A DNA stretch of 15,229 nucleotides from Firmicutes bacterium UBA3910 (GCA_002391465.1 DGFC01000071.1:1-15229), one strand, 5' to 3'; counted from the first letter of the stretch, positions 7,336-13,959 are shown. A program made the numbers and translations. The notes: generated from the sequence alone by a model not told the origin.

Positions 7336-7420
7336 GTTTAGGTGCAGCCTAAACCATGCTAATAGCCAATTCAATGTAAAGCAGACCAAGGGGTTGCACC
7401 AACGGGGCAACCCCTTTCCT
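7336..7420 (+). terminator. Two hairpins after SIS2, possible terminator
   Basis: The first hairpin is GTTTAGG (7336-7342) with CCTAAAC (7348-7354) and a 5-nt loop. The second is a perfect 10-bp stem, AAGGGGTTGC (7388-7397) with GCAACCCCTT (7407-7416), and a 9-nt loop, followed by TCCT, which is a weak U-tract. The second could end the upstream run imperfectly. It lies in a 209-nt gap between SIS2 and the CutC-family gene, the longest break in the rightward run before the deoC region. A short palindrome, GTAGT-TGC-ACTAC at 7451-7463, lies further on and might be an operator for the next gene; no convincing promoter was found there. Confidence 0.5.
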
Positions 7421-7530
7421 GAACCATCCGTTTTCCTGTGAAATATGCTTGTAGTTGCACTACCATAAAATGTTACGTTCCCCGCACAGAGGCGCGAAAT
7501 AGTGTACAATAAGATTAGGAGGAACTGAAA

Positions 7531-8163
7531 TTGAAGATTAAACGGGAAGCTTGTGTAGGAACTTACGCCGAAGCGATACGGGCCGCTGAACTGGGGGCAG
7601 AGCGGATTGAACTCTGCGATAACCTAGCTGACGGAGGCACCACTCCAAGTTACGGTACCCTAGCTTTGGCAAGAAGGACGATCGATGCCGAGATCTTCCC
7701 CATAATCAGACCCCGGGGTGGCGGCTTTGTCTACAGCGAGGAAGAACTGCAGATTATGGAAAACGACATCCAGGTCTGCCGGGAACTGGGTATTGACGGG
7801 GTAGTATTTGGCGTTCTAACTCCCGAGAATGAGATTGATGTTCCTGCCATGCGGAGGCTGATTGAGTGTGCTGGCGATATGGCTGTGGCCTGCCATTTGG
7901 CCTTTGACTTGGTACCTGACCGCAAGAAGGCCCTGGATACCCTGGTTGAGCTGGGTGTCATTCGCACTGCCACAACCGGGAGCAGGGAAAGGACACCGGC
8001 CATCGCCAATCTGGATGCCATTAAGGAAACGGTGGAGTACGCGGCGGGCAGGATCATAATCATGCCAGCTAGGGGAGTTACTAAAGATAACTATCTAGAA
8101 ATAGTAGAGAAAACAGGCGTTACCGAAGTCCACGGCACAAGAATTGTGGGTGAGCTTAAATAA
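7531..8163 (+). CDS. CutC-family TIM-barrel protein (variant)
   Basis: A 210-residue protein of the CutC family. Family features seen are REACVGTYAEA at the N-terminus, RIELCDNLADGGTTPSYG (25-42), PIIRPRGGGFVYSEEE (57-72) and DGVVFGVL (89-96). The conserved HRAFD region reads CHLAFD (121-126), and the usual glycine-rich MPGGG loop reads MPARGV (178-183), so the C-terminal half of the barrel differs from the textbook family at positions that normally line the active site. The start is TTG behind AGGAGG with 8 nt spacing. The old label 'copper homeostasis' is weakly founded, and no metal-handling gene is nearby; an enzyme on sugar phosphates is more plausible here (inference). It converges with deoC, with 13 nt between the stop codons. 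Confidence 0.8.
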   Translation: MKIKREACVGTYAEAIRAAELGAERIELCDNLADGGTTPSYGTLALARRTIDAEIFPIIRPRGGGFVYSEEELQIMENDIQVCRELGIDGVVFGVLTPENEIDVPAMRRLIECAGDMAVACHLAFDLVPDRKKALDTLVELGVIRTATTGSRERTPAIANLDAIKETVEYAAGRIIIMPARGVTKDNYLEIVEKTGVTEVHGTRIVGELK

Positions 8164-8190
8164 AAAAGCAGAAGGGTTAAGCCTTCTGCT
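8162..8190 (-). terminator. Intrinsic terminator of the deoC-like gene
   Basis: Read on the minus strand, AGCAGAAGG pairs with CCTTCTGCT (9 bp, plus-strand arms 8167-8175 and 8182-8190) around a 6-nt loop, followed by a run of Ts (plus-strand As 8162-8167). The deoC stop codon (8177-8179 on the plus strand) sits inside the loop. On the plus strand the same hairpin follows the cutC stop but has no T-run after it, so it should terminate mainly leftward transcription. Its T-run abuts the cutC stop codon. Confidence 0.85.
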
Positions 8191-8839
8191 GCCACTCCTT
8201 TAATATCTCCACGCTGGAACTACAGCCGATGCGCGTGGCTCCGGCTTCGATCATTTTTTCGACCGTGGCTAAATCCCTGATGCCTCCAGCAGCCTTAATT
8301 CGGATTTCGGGTAGGGCATGCCTGCGCATAAGTTGGACATCCTTGATTGTTGCACCGGATGGGCCAAAACCAGTTGAGGTCTTGATAAAATCGGGTTTGA
8401 ATTTGTTGGCGATCTGACACAGGGCGATAATCTCGTCCTCTTCCAAGTAGCAGTTTTCGAAAATCACTTTGCAGGTCACATCGCTTTCACGGCAGATACC
8501 GACTATTGCCTGCATTTCCTGTTCGATGTACTGGAAGTCCTTGTCTTTTACAGCCGCCACGTTGATAACATAATCAACTTCATCTGCGCCCTTTGTTATG
8601 GCATCGCGCGTTTCAAAGAGCTTGGTGTCCAGGGTGCTTTGGCCTAAAGGAAAGCCAACGGCCGCATCGATTAACACGTCTGAACCAGAGAGAAACTGGC
8701 GACACTTTTCGATGTTGGCGTTATTGATAGCCACCGACTTGAAGTTGTAGGTGATCGCTTCTTGGCAGAGCTTTTTAATGTCCTCGGTCGTGGCGTAGGG
8801 GCGAAGGTTAGTGTGATCGAACAGCTTTGAGAAGATCAT
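8177..8839 (-). CDS. deoC: DeoC/class I aldolase (deoxyribose-phosphate aldolase-like)
   Basis: A 220-residue protein of the DeoC family, TIM-barrel aldolases that cleave 2-deoxyribose-5-phosphate to glyceraldehyde-3-phosphate and acetaldehyde. By family comparison the catalytic set is present: Lys153 in FIKTSTGFG forms the Schiff base, Lys182 in KAAGGIR is the second lysine and Asp89 in DEVD is the proton relay. Some conserved stretches differ from the textbook enzyme: DHTNLRP for DHTLLKP, AINN for CVNP and AAVGFPLG for TVIGFPLG. The substrate may therefore not be deoxyribose phosphate. It is the only leftward gene, with ATG behind AAGGAGG (plus strand 8848-8854, 8 nt spacing). It diverges from the HAD gene. 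In a sugar locus it could supply the missing retro-aldol step (inference). Confidence 0.87.
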   Translation of the reverse strand: MIFSKLFDHTNLRPYATTEDIKKLCQEAITYNFKSVAINNANIEKCRQFLSGSDVLIDAAVGFPLGQSTLDTKLFETRDAITKGADEVDYVINVAAVKDKDFQYIEQEMQAIVGICRESDVTCKVIFENCYLEEDEIIALCQIANKFKPDFIKTSTGFGPSGATIKDVQLMRRHALPEIRIKAAGGIRDLATVEKMIEAGATRIGCSSSVEILKEWQQKA

Positions 8840-8879
8840 GGCAAGGGCCTCCTTACAAATTGAGATCAGTCTCTAGTTA

Positions 8880-8945
8880 CAATTCACCAATTGGAGCTGG
8901 ACTAATCTGGTAATAGATTCAGGTTGGGAAGGTGAAACTCCTTCC
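8880..8945. promoter_or_regulatory. Divergent control region between deoC and HAD gene
   Basis: This 132-nt gap holds several symmetric elements: the perfect palindrome CCAATTGG (8887-8894), AATCT/AGATT (8904-8908 and 8915-8919) and GGAAGG/CCTTCC (8927-8932 and 8940-8945, 7-nt spacer). A weak rightward promoter can be drawn with TTGGAG (8891-8896) as -35 and TAGATT (8914-8919) as -10, 17 nt apart. Its predicted start would fall on the GGAAGG repeat, a natural operator position. No clear leftward -10 for deoC was found. The assignment rests on position and symmetry only. Confidence 0.35.
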
Positions 8946-8971
8946 ATAGCATTTGAGGGGAGACAGAATTA

Positions 8972-9778
8972 TTGGTTAGCAGGAAGACAGAGCAGAAGAG
9001 GCTGCTCTTAGCGATTGATTTAGATGGCACACTATTGAACGATGATCTGCAGGTCTCGGAGGGCAACCTCAGGGGTCTCGAGGCTGCGAAGGAGGCCGGC
9101 GTCACAATAGCGATAGCTACGGGCCGCAGCTTGGAGAGCGCCATGTACGCAGTTGACCGGTATGATTTTTTTGATTATACACTCTGCCACAACGGCGGCT
9201 TAGTGTACGATCATGCCGAAAAGCGGCGGCTCCACGTAAATGGAATTGATAAAGACACGGTGAGGAAGATTGTGGAGTTCTGCCTGTCCGAAGGGGAAAG
9301 CCTTTATGTCAGGGCCCTAGACCTGTGGGGACTTATTGGCCAGGATAGTACGGCGGAGAAGTTCATCAACTTGGCAGACAATCCTATCAAGCAGATTGCC
9401 AGTCCTGCCGAGCTGGAGGAGCAGGACGTGATCAGTTTGGTGGTCCCCGGTGATCGGGACAAGGTTCGTCGGTTTATTGAAGCGAACAACCTGCCCGTAA
9501 CCACCGCCATTTCCGCTCCCCAGGGTATGGACATCCAGGGGATGGATGTGAACAAGGGCCGGGCTTTGCAGGTTTTAGCGGAGATACTGGGCTTTGAGAG
9601 GCCGGAAATTATTGCCATTGGCAATTATTTCAACGATATTGAAATGCTCCAAGTGGCAAACATAGGCATAGCCATCGCTAATTCTCCGACAGAGGTGCGG
9701 GGGGCAGCGGACTATGTTACAGCCAACTCCAACAATGAGGATGGGGTTTTGGAAGCTTTACAGAAATTTGTTTTGTAG
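8972..9778 (+). CDS. HAD-superfamily sugar-phosphate phosphatase, Cof/IIB type
   Basis: A 268-residue member of the Cof-like HAD-IIB hydrolases, cytosolic phosphatases usually acting on sugar phosphates or similar metabolites. Motif I DLDGT has nucleophile Asp16 and Asp18; motif II is ATGRS with Thr50; NGG lies at 74-76 before the cap domain; the motif III lysine is Lys195; and motif IV is GNYFND (217-222). Motif IV normally begins GD; here the first aspartate is Asn218, while Asp222 is kept, so metal binding may differ. The start is TTG behind GGGGAG (about 9 nt away); no better start exists nearby. It heads the second rightward run, ahead of SIS3. It could dephosphorylate a sugar-phosphate intermediate to prevent toxic build-up (inference). 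Confidence 0.87.
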   Translation: MVSRKTEQKRLLLAIDLDGTLLNDDLQVSEGNLRGLEAAKEAGVTIAIATGRSLESAMYAVDRYDFFDYTLCHNGGLVYDHAEKRRLHVNGIDKDTVRKIVEFCLSEGESLYVRALDLWGLIGQDSTAEKFINLADNPIKQIASPAELEEQDVISLVVPGDRDKVRRFIEANNLPVTTAISAPQGMDIQGMDVNKGRALQVLAEILGFERPEIIAIGNYFNDIEMLQVANIGIAIANSPTEVRGAADYVTANSNNEDGVLEALQKFVL

Positions 9779-9790
9779 TTCAAGTTCTTA

Positions 9791-9797
9791 GGGAGGT
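9791..9797 (+). promoter_or_regulatory. Orphan ribosome binding site
   Basis: GGGAGGT, preceded by TTA, lies 12 nt after the HAD stop codon, but no ATG, GTG or TTG follows at a usable distance (the GTG overlapping it is too close). The real SIS3 start is over 100 nt further on and has a poor ribosome binding site. This looks like the relic of the original start region, displaced by an insertion or rearrangement between 9800 and 9905. Confidence 0.45.
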
Positions 9798-9905
9798 GTT
9801 CCGAGCTCAATACATAATAGCAATTACTAATAGCACTTGTAGTAGTGGACTAAGTTGAATGAGTTATGGTACACAAAGAAATTCAAAGAGAGTGAGATGG
9901 GAAAT

Positions 9906-10613
9906 ATGGCATACAAACTGTTTTTCGAAGAAATCGAAAGAATGATTGAAGACGTAAAGCAAACACAGGGTGAAAACATCGTCAAGGCAGCTGAGATTAT
10001 TGCCGACTCCATCATGGCCGGCGGTATTGTCCAAGCCTTTGGCAGCGGCCACTCCTACGCTGGTGCGATTGAAATTGCAGGTCGGGCAGGTGGGCTCATC
10101 CCTGCGAAAGTAATCAAAGAGCCTGCTGGTGGCAAATACGAGAGGGTAGAAGGTGTAGGAACCCTCTTCATGAAAGATGTGGACATTCGGGAAAACGACT
10201 GTTTCGTGCTCATTTCCAACTCTGGCCGTAACCCATTGATTATTGAAATGGCCGATTGGATCAAACAGCGGGGCAACAAGATCATTGCGGTAACCGCATT
10301 GGAAGTTTCCAAAACAATGACTTCCAGGCATTCTTCCGGCAAACTGCTCTACGAATTTGCCGATGTGGTTCTGGATAACAGGGGCGTATTTGGCGATGCA
10401 GCCATTGAACTGGAAGGCATGCCGAGCAAAGTGTGCGGCACCTCCTCCATTACCGGTGCTGTACTTCTCCAGTCCATGGTTCTCCAGTCCATCCAGATCA
10501 TGCTGGATCGGGGCTATGTCCCACCCGTATACCTCAGTGCCAACATTGATGGCGGTCCAGAGCACAACGAGAAATTGACCGCAAAATACGCCGATAGGCT
10601 CCACCGGGTATAA
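9906..10613 (+). CDS. SIS-domain phosphosugar-binding protein (SIS3)
   Basis: A 235-residue SIS-domain paralogue with FGSGHSY (45-51), SNSGRN (104-109) and a TSRHSSGK loop intact. The start at the ATG of MAYKLFFEEIERM is chosen because it then aligns with the N-termini of the three paralogues (21-25 residues before the conserved TQ/SQ). An in-frame TTG at 9855 and an ATG at 9897 would add 17 or 3 residues but have no better ribosome binding site. The variable segment after RAGGLIPAKVI is shorter than in SIS1. It is followed, after the 15-bp hairpin, by nagA-like gene 1, making the first SIS-nagA pair. The enzyme activity is unknown; isomerase or deaminase action on an amino-sugar phosphate is the contextual inference. 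Confidence 0.83.
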   Translation: MAYKLFFEEIERMIEDVKQTQGENIVKAAEIIADSIMAGGIVQAFGSGHSYAGAIEIAGRAGGLIPAKVIKEPAGGKYERVEGVGTLFMKDVDIRENDCFVLISNSGRNPLIIEMADWIKQRGNKIIAVTALEVSKTMTSRHSSGKLLYEFADVVLDNRGVFGDAAIELEGMPSKVCGTSSITGAVLLQSMVLQSIQIMLDRGYVPPVYLSANIDGGPEHNEKLTAKYADRLHRV

Positions 10614-10626
10614 TAAGCAACCGAAG

Positions 10627-10658
10627 CCGAGTTTGTTCTCCAAGGAGAACAAACTCGG
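10627..10658 (+). terminator. Perfect 15-bp inverted repeat between SIS3 and nagA1
   Basis: CCGAGTTTGTTCTCC (10627-10641) is perfectly repeated in reverse complement at 10644-10658, with only AA between; as RNA it folds to a long hairpin with a small loop. TCTGCTTT follows, a weak U-tract, so termination may be partial. It starts 14 nt after the SIS3 stop and could lower transcription into nagA1 or protect the 3' end of the upstream mRNA. It is the longest uninterrupted inverted repeat noticed in the window. Confidence 0.65.
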
Positions 10659-10665
10659 TCTGCTT

Positions 10666-10679
10666 TAACAACGTTTACT
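10666..10679 (-). promoter_or_regulatory. Weak cre-like (CcpA) sequence
   Basis: The minus-strand sequence AGTAAACGTTGTTA matches 8 of the 10 defined positions of the cre consensus TGWNANCGNTNWCA. It lies between the hairpin and the nagA1 start, a plausible place for carbon catabolite control. With two mismatches it could easily be chance. Confidence 0.2.
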
Positions 10680-10742
10680 GAAGACCGTGAAGATTTGCTG
10701 CAGTGGATCAAATACATAAATTTTCCAAAAGGGGTGGACAAC

Positions 10743-11945
10743 GTGGCAAGAGTTCTCATCATAAGCGAAAACATCTATACTTCCGCAGGTCGTGTGGCCG
10801 GCGGTGTAGTCTTGAACGGAACAACCATTGAAAAGATAGTAGAAGAAAAGGATTTGGCGCAATACAGCGAACTGGAAACGATCGATGCCCGCGGGAACAT
10901 GGTCCTGCCCGGTTTTATAGATATGCACATTCACGGTTCTGCCGGTTGGGCAGTGGGAACAGCCGACGAAGGCAACGTTCGCGGTTTGAGCAGATTCCTC
11001 CCTTCCGTTGGGGTAACGAGCTATCACCCCACCTGCGGCGGGGAGACGGTTGATGTGATTAAGGAAAGCCTGCGGGCCGTGGCCAGGGTAAAAGGGGGAG
11101 ACTATGACGGAGCCCGCATTTTGGGCGTGCATATGGAAGGTCCTTTTTTAAACCCTGCCAAAAAGGGAGCTTTTATTGTAAAAAACCTCCAAAAGCCCTC
11201 TGTTGACTTAATGAAATCCTTCATTGAAGCAAGCGAAGGCAACATCATCCATGTCACTCTAGCACCGGAGGTTGAGGGTGCTAAGGAATTGATCGAATAC
11301 CTAGTAGACCAGGGTATTATGGTGGCAGGCGGCCACACCGATGCAACCTTTGCCGAAACGGAGCAGGGGATAGAGTGGGGCGTTACCCTCTCTAACCATA
11401 CCTGCAACGCCCAGCGGTCGATCCATCACCGGGAGCCTGGAGCACTAGGCGCCTATCTGCTGAACGATGATGTTTACTGCGAGTTGATCTGCGATTTCTT
11501 CCATGTCCATCCGGAAATGGTCAGGTTGGTGATGAGGCTCAAAGGTCCCGATAAGGTGGCCATGATTTCCGACTCAATCATTGGTGCGGGCCTTAAGCCG
11601 GGGAAATATGAGTTCTCAGGTAAGACGATCAACATTGACGCGGAAGGCTGGAGCAAGCTTCCCGATGGCACCATTTCGGGCAGCACCAAGAGCATGGCCT
11701 TTGGTATTAAGAACATGGTTGAGTTGGGTTATTCCATTGAGGACGTGAGCAAGATGGCTTCCTTTGTGCCTGCTAAGCTATCTAAAGTGGAAGATAGGAA
11801 GGGCTCTATTGGCGAAGGCAAAGATGCCGATCTAGTGATTATGGATAAAGATTTCAATGTTGTACGGACCTACGTTGAAGGCAAGCTTGCCTACGATGTC
11901 AACGACGAACAGCCGCTGGCAAATCCGGTACTTGCTGCCAACTAA
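10743..11945 (+). CDS. N-acetylglucosamine-6-phosphate deacetylase-like (NagA-like 1)
   Basis: A 400-residue amidohydrolase of the NagA type, which removes acetate from N-acetylamino-sugar 6-phosphates in the cytosol. The start is taken as GTG at 10743, with GGGGTGG 5 nt upstream; an earlier in-frame TTG at 10695 has no ribosome binding site. Expected metal and catalytic residues are visible: HIH at 62-64, Glu132 in HMEGPF, His198 in GGHTDATF, His219 in NHTCNA and Asp277 in SDSIIGAG. Several signatures are unusual: NHTCNAQ for THLFNAM and CDFFHVH for ADGIHVH, so its substrate may differ from GlcNAc-6-phosphate. SIS4 follows 30 nt after the stop. Confidence 0.85.
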   Translation: MARVLIISENIYTSAGRVAGGVVLNGTTIEKIVEEKDLAQYSELETIDARGNMVLPGFIDMHIHGSAGWAVGTADEGNVRGLSRFLPSVGVTSYHPTCGGETVDVIKESLRAVARVKGGDYDGARILGVHMEGPFLNPAKKGAFIVKNLQKPSVDLMKSFIEASEGNIIHVTLAPEVEGAKELIEYLVDQGIMVAGGHTDATFAETEQGIEWGVTLSNHTCNAQRSIHHREPGALGAYLLNDDVYCELICDFFHVHPEMVRLVMRLKGPDKVAMISDSIIGAGLKPGKYEFSGKTINIDAEGWSKLPDGTISGSTKSMAFGIKNMVELGYSIEDVSKMASFVPAKLSKVEDRKGSIGEGKDADLVIMDKDFNVVRTYVEGKLAYDVNDEQPLANPVLAAN

Positions 11946-11975
11946 GTTCATTAGACTTAAGGGGAGGTCATAGGT

Positions 11976-12698
11976 ATGTCCAGTCTAGCCTATTTGGAAC
12001 AGGCCCAGGAGCTGATCGAGAGAATCAGAACCAGCCAGATTGAGGAGATCAACCAGGCTGCGGAGAAGTTTGCCCAGACAGTGCGGGATGATAAAATCAT
12101 CTACGTTTTCGGCACAGGCCATTCCCACATGATCGGCATTGAGATGTTTGCCCGGGCGGGGGGCTTAGCCAACGTCCAGGCAATGCTGGATGAGGCTGTG
12201 CTTACCAGCAGCGGTGCCCGGCGGGGAGGCGCCGTAGAGCGCCTCAGCGGTTTAGCTGAGATCATCTGGAATGACTATAACATCGAAAAGGGCGATGTGA
12301 TGGTTATAGTCTCCAATTCGGGCAGAAACGCAGTACCGGTGGAGATGGCCATGCTCGCCCAGGAACACGGCATCTACACTATAGCTATCACCTCCCTGGA
12401 ACATTCCCGCAGCGTGACCTCGAGGCACTCCAGTGGGAAGCGCCTCTTTGAGTTTGCCGACTTGGTGATAGACAACTGTGTACCCAAGGGTGATGGCATG
12501 CTGGACTTCGATGGCGTACAGTCCGGTCCAGGCTCAACGGTGGCCGGTACCGTGATTGTGAACAGTATTGTATCTGAAACGCTCAGAATCTTAACTGCGG
12601 AGGGGCGGAAGCCGCCCGTCTTTGTTAGCCAGAACGTCGATGGTTACAACAACGACGAGCTGTATATGAAATACCTTAACCGCATTAAGTTTCTATAG
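11976..12698 (+). CDS. SIS-domain phosphosugar-binding protein (SIS4)
   Basis: A 240-residue fourth SIS paralogue, with FGTGHSHMIG (45-54), VSNSGRN (112-118) and TSRHSSGK. It looks closest to SIS1 in its core motifs, including RAGGLA and PPVF. The ATG sits 8 nt after GGGGAGG, 30 nt downstream of nagA-like 1 and 49 nt upstream of nagA-like 2, giving a repeated SIS-nagA order. No helix-turn-helix is present. An enzymatic role on the phosphosugar made by a NagA deacetylase is the natural guess, as with AgaS-type SIS enzymes that convert galactosamine-6-phosphate, but AgaS proteins are longer (about 380 residues, two SIS repeats), so this is only an analogy. Confidence 0.86.
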   Translation: MSSLAYLEQAQELIERIRTSQIEEINQAAEKFAQTVRDDKIIYVFGTGHSHMIGIEMFARAGGLANVQAMLDEAVLTSSGARRGGAVERLSGLAEIIWNDYNIEKGDVMVIVSNSGRNAVPVEMAMLAQEHGIYTIAITSLEHSRSVTSRHSSGKRLFEFADLVIDNCVPKGDGMLDFDGVQSGPGSTVAGTVIVNSIVSETLRILTAEGRKPPVFVSQNVDGYNNDELYMKYLNRIKFL

Positions 12699-12747
12699 AT
12701 TTGAACCAGGTCCAAACGGGCCTTAAGAGAGAAAGGTTTGATGCAGT

Positions 12748-13917
12748 ATGAAAATGCTGATTAAGAATGCAAATATCATTACCCCCTTTGAAATTAAGCG
12801 TAACAGCAGCTTAGTAGTGGAGAACGGCAAAATCAGCGCCGTTTTTTCAGGGGACACGATCGATGAGACAGGATTTGCGGAAGTTGTGGATGCGGCAGGT
12901 AAGTACCTTGCCCCTGGCTTTATCGACATCCACAACCACGGCAACTTCGGTCATGACACCATGGAAGGCACCGATGAAGCGGTCCGTTCCATGGCCGATC
13001 AGCACCTACAGCACGGAGTCACTTCGTTCCTTTTGACCACCATGACCTCGGCCATGGGTGACATCGAAAAGGCGCTGCGGAAGGCAGCGGAATACACCAA
13101 GGCTGAAGTTGATGCTGAGAGGCCTGTGGCCCAGGTGCTTGGTGTTTACTTGGAAGGCCCCTATTTCTCCGAGGAGAAAAAGGGTGCCCAGCCTGCTGAG
13201 CATCTAAAAGAGATCTCCGTGTCTGAGCTGCAAGGGTTGATCGAGGCAGCCCAGAACACCATTCGGGTAGCGTCTCTAGCTCCTGAGCTGGATGGGGCGG
13301 TAGAAGCGGTCCGTTTCCTAAAAGAGCAGGGTATAACTGTGGCAGCTGGTCACAGCATGGCAACATTCGCACAAACGAAGGCTGCGGCGGATGCGGGCCT
13401 AACACTGGCAACCCATTTGTACAACGGCATGAGGAATTTCTCCCACCGAGAACCCGGCATCATTGGCGCAGTCCTAACGGACGAAAGGGTATACGGGGAG
13501 ATTATCTGCGATGGCATCCATGTACACGTAGGCGCCATGGACTTGGCTGTGAAGGCCAAGGGCAAAGATCGCATTGTGCTGGTCACAGACGCCATGATGG
13601 CGGCGGGAATGCCGGATGGAGTGTACGAGTTGGGGGGCCAAACCGTTTACGTCAAGGATGGCACTGCTACCCTGGAGGACGGTACCCTGGCAGGCTCCAC
13701 ACTGACAATGAACAAGGCAGTTTACAACATGGTTAACTTGGTTAATGTGCCCTTGCAGGATGCGGTGCGCATGGCAAGTCTCAACCCAGCCACTGCAATT
13801 GGGGTCAGTGACCGCAAGGGCAGTATTGAGCTGGGCAAAGATGCAGACTTAATTATCTTCGATGACAATCTGGACGTTTCTTGGGCGGCAGTACAAGGAA
13901 AACCCCGCCGGATGTAA
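12748..13917 (+). CDS. nagA: N-acetylglucosamine-6-phosphate deacetylase (NagA-like 2)
   Basis: A 389-residue NagA-family amidohydrolase, the more canonical of the two copies. Visible residues are HNH at 62-64 after PGFID, Glu136 in YLEGPYF, His202 in AAGHSMATF, His223 in THLYNGM, HREPG at 233-237, DGIHVH at 255-260 and catalytic Asp281 in LVTDAM. The C-terminal GTLAGSTLTM and GSIELGKDADLIIFD are typical of amidohydrolases with the composite beta domain. It should hydrolyse an N-acetylamino-sugar 6-phosphate to the free amine and acetate, the step after PTS uptake. The ATG follows GAAAGG at a rather long 11 nt. A 6-bp hairpin (12708-12723) lies in the gap before it. Confidence 0.9.
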   Translation: MKMLIKNANIITPFEIKRNSSLVVENGKISAVFSGDTIDETGFAEVVDAAGKYLAPGFIDIHNHGNFGHDTMEGTDEAVRSMADQHLQHGVTSFLLTTMTSAMGDIEKALRKAAEYTKAEVDAERPVAQVLGVYLEGPYFSEEKKGAQPAEHLKEISVSELQGLIEAAQNTIRVASLAPELDGAVEAVRFLKEQGITVAAGHSMATFAQTKAAADAGLTLATHLYNGMRNFSHREPGIIGAVLTDERVYGEIICDGIHVHVGAMDLAVKAKGKDRIVLVTDAMMAAGMPDGVYELGGQTVYVKDGTATLEDGTLAGSTLTMNKAVYNMVNLVNVPLQDAVRMASLNPATAIGVSDRKGSIELGKDADLIIFDDNLDVSWAAVQGKPRRM

Positions 13918-13959
13918 CAGAGCATAAATCACAGCAGCAGGCAGAAAGGATGGAGAACA

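Noticed and set aside
9855..9905. Longer N-terminus for SIS3 from TTG at 9855
   Set aside because: The extra 17 residues do not align with the three paralogues, and the TTG has no ribosome binding site.
10695..10742. Longer N-terminus for nagA-like 1 from TTG at 10695
   Set aside because: No ribosome binding site precedes the TTG, while GTG at 10743 has GGGGTGG at a good distance and matches NagA N-termini.
12741..12764. Seven-codon upstream frame overlapping the nagA-like 2 start
   Set aside because: It has an ATG close to the GAAAGG site and might affect initiation, but a frame this short by chance is likely and nothing else supports it.
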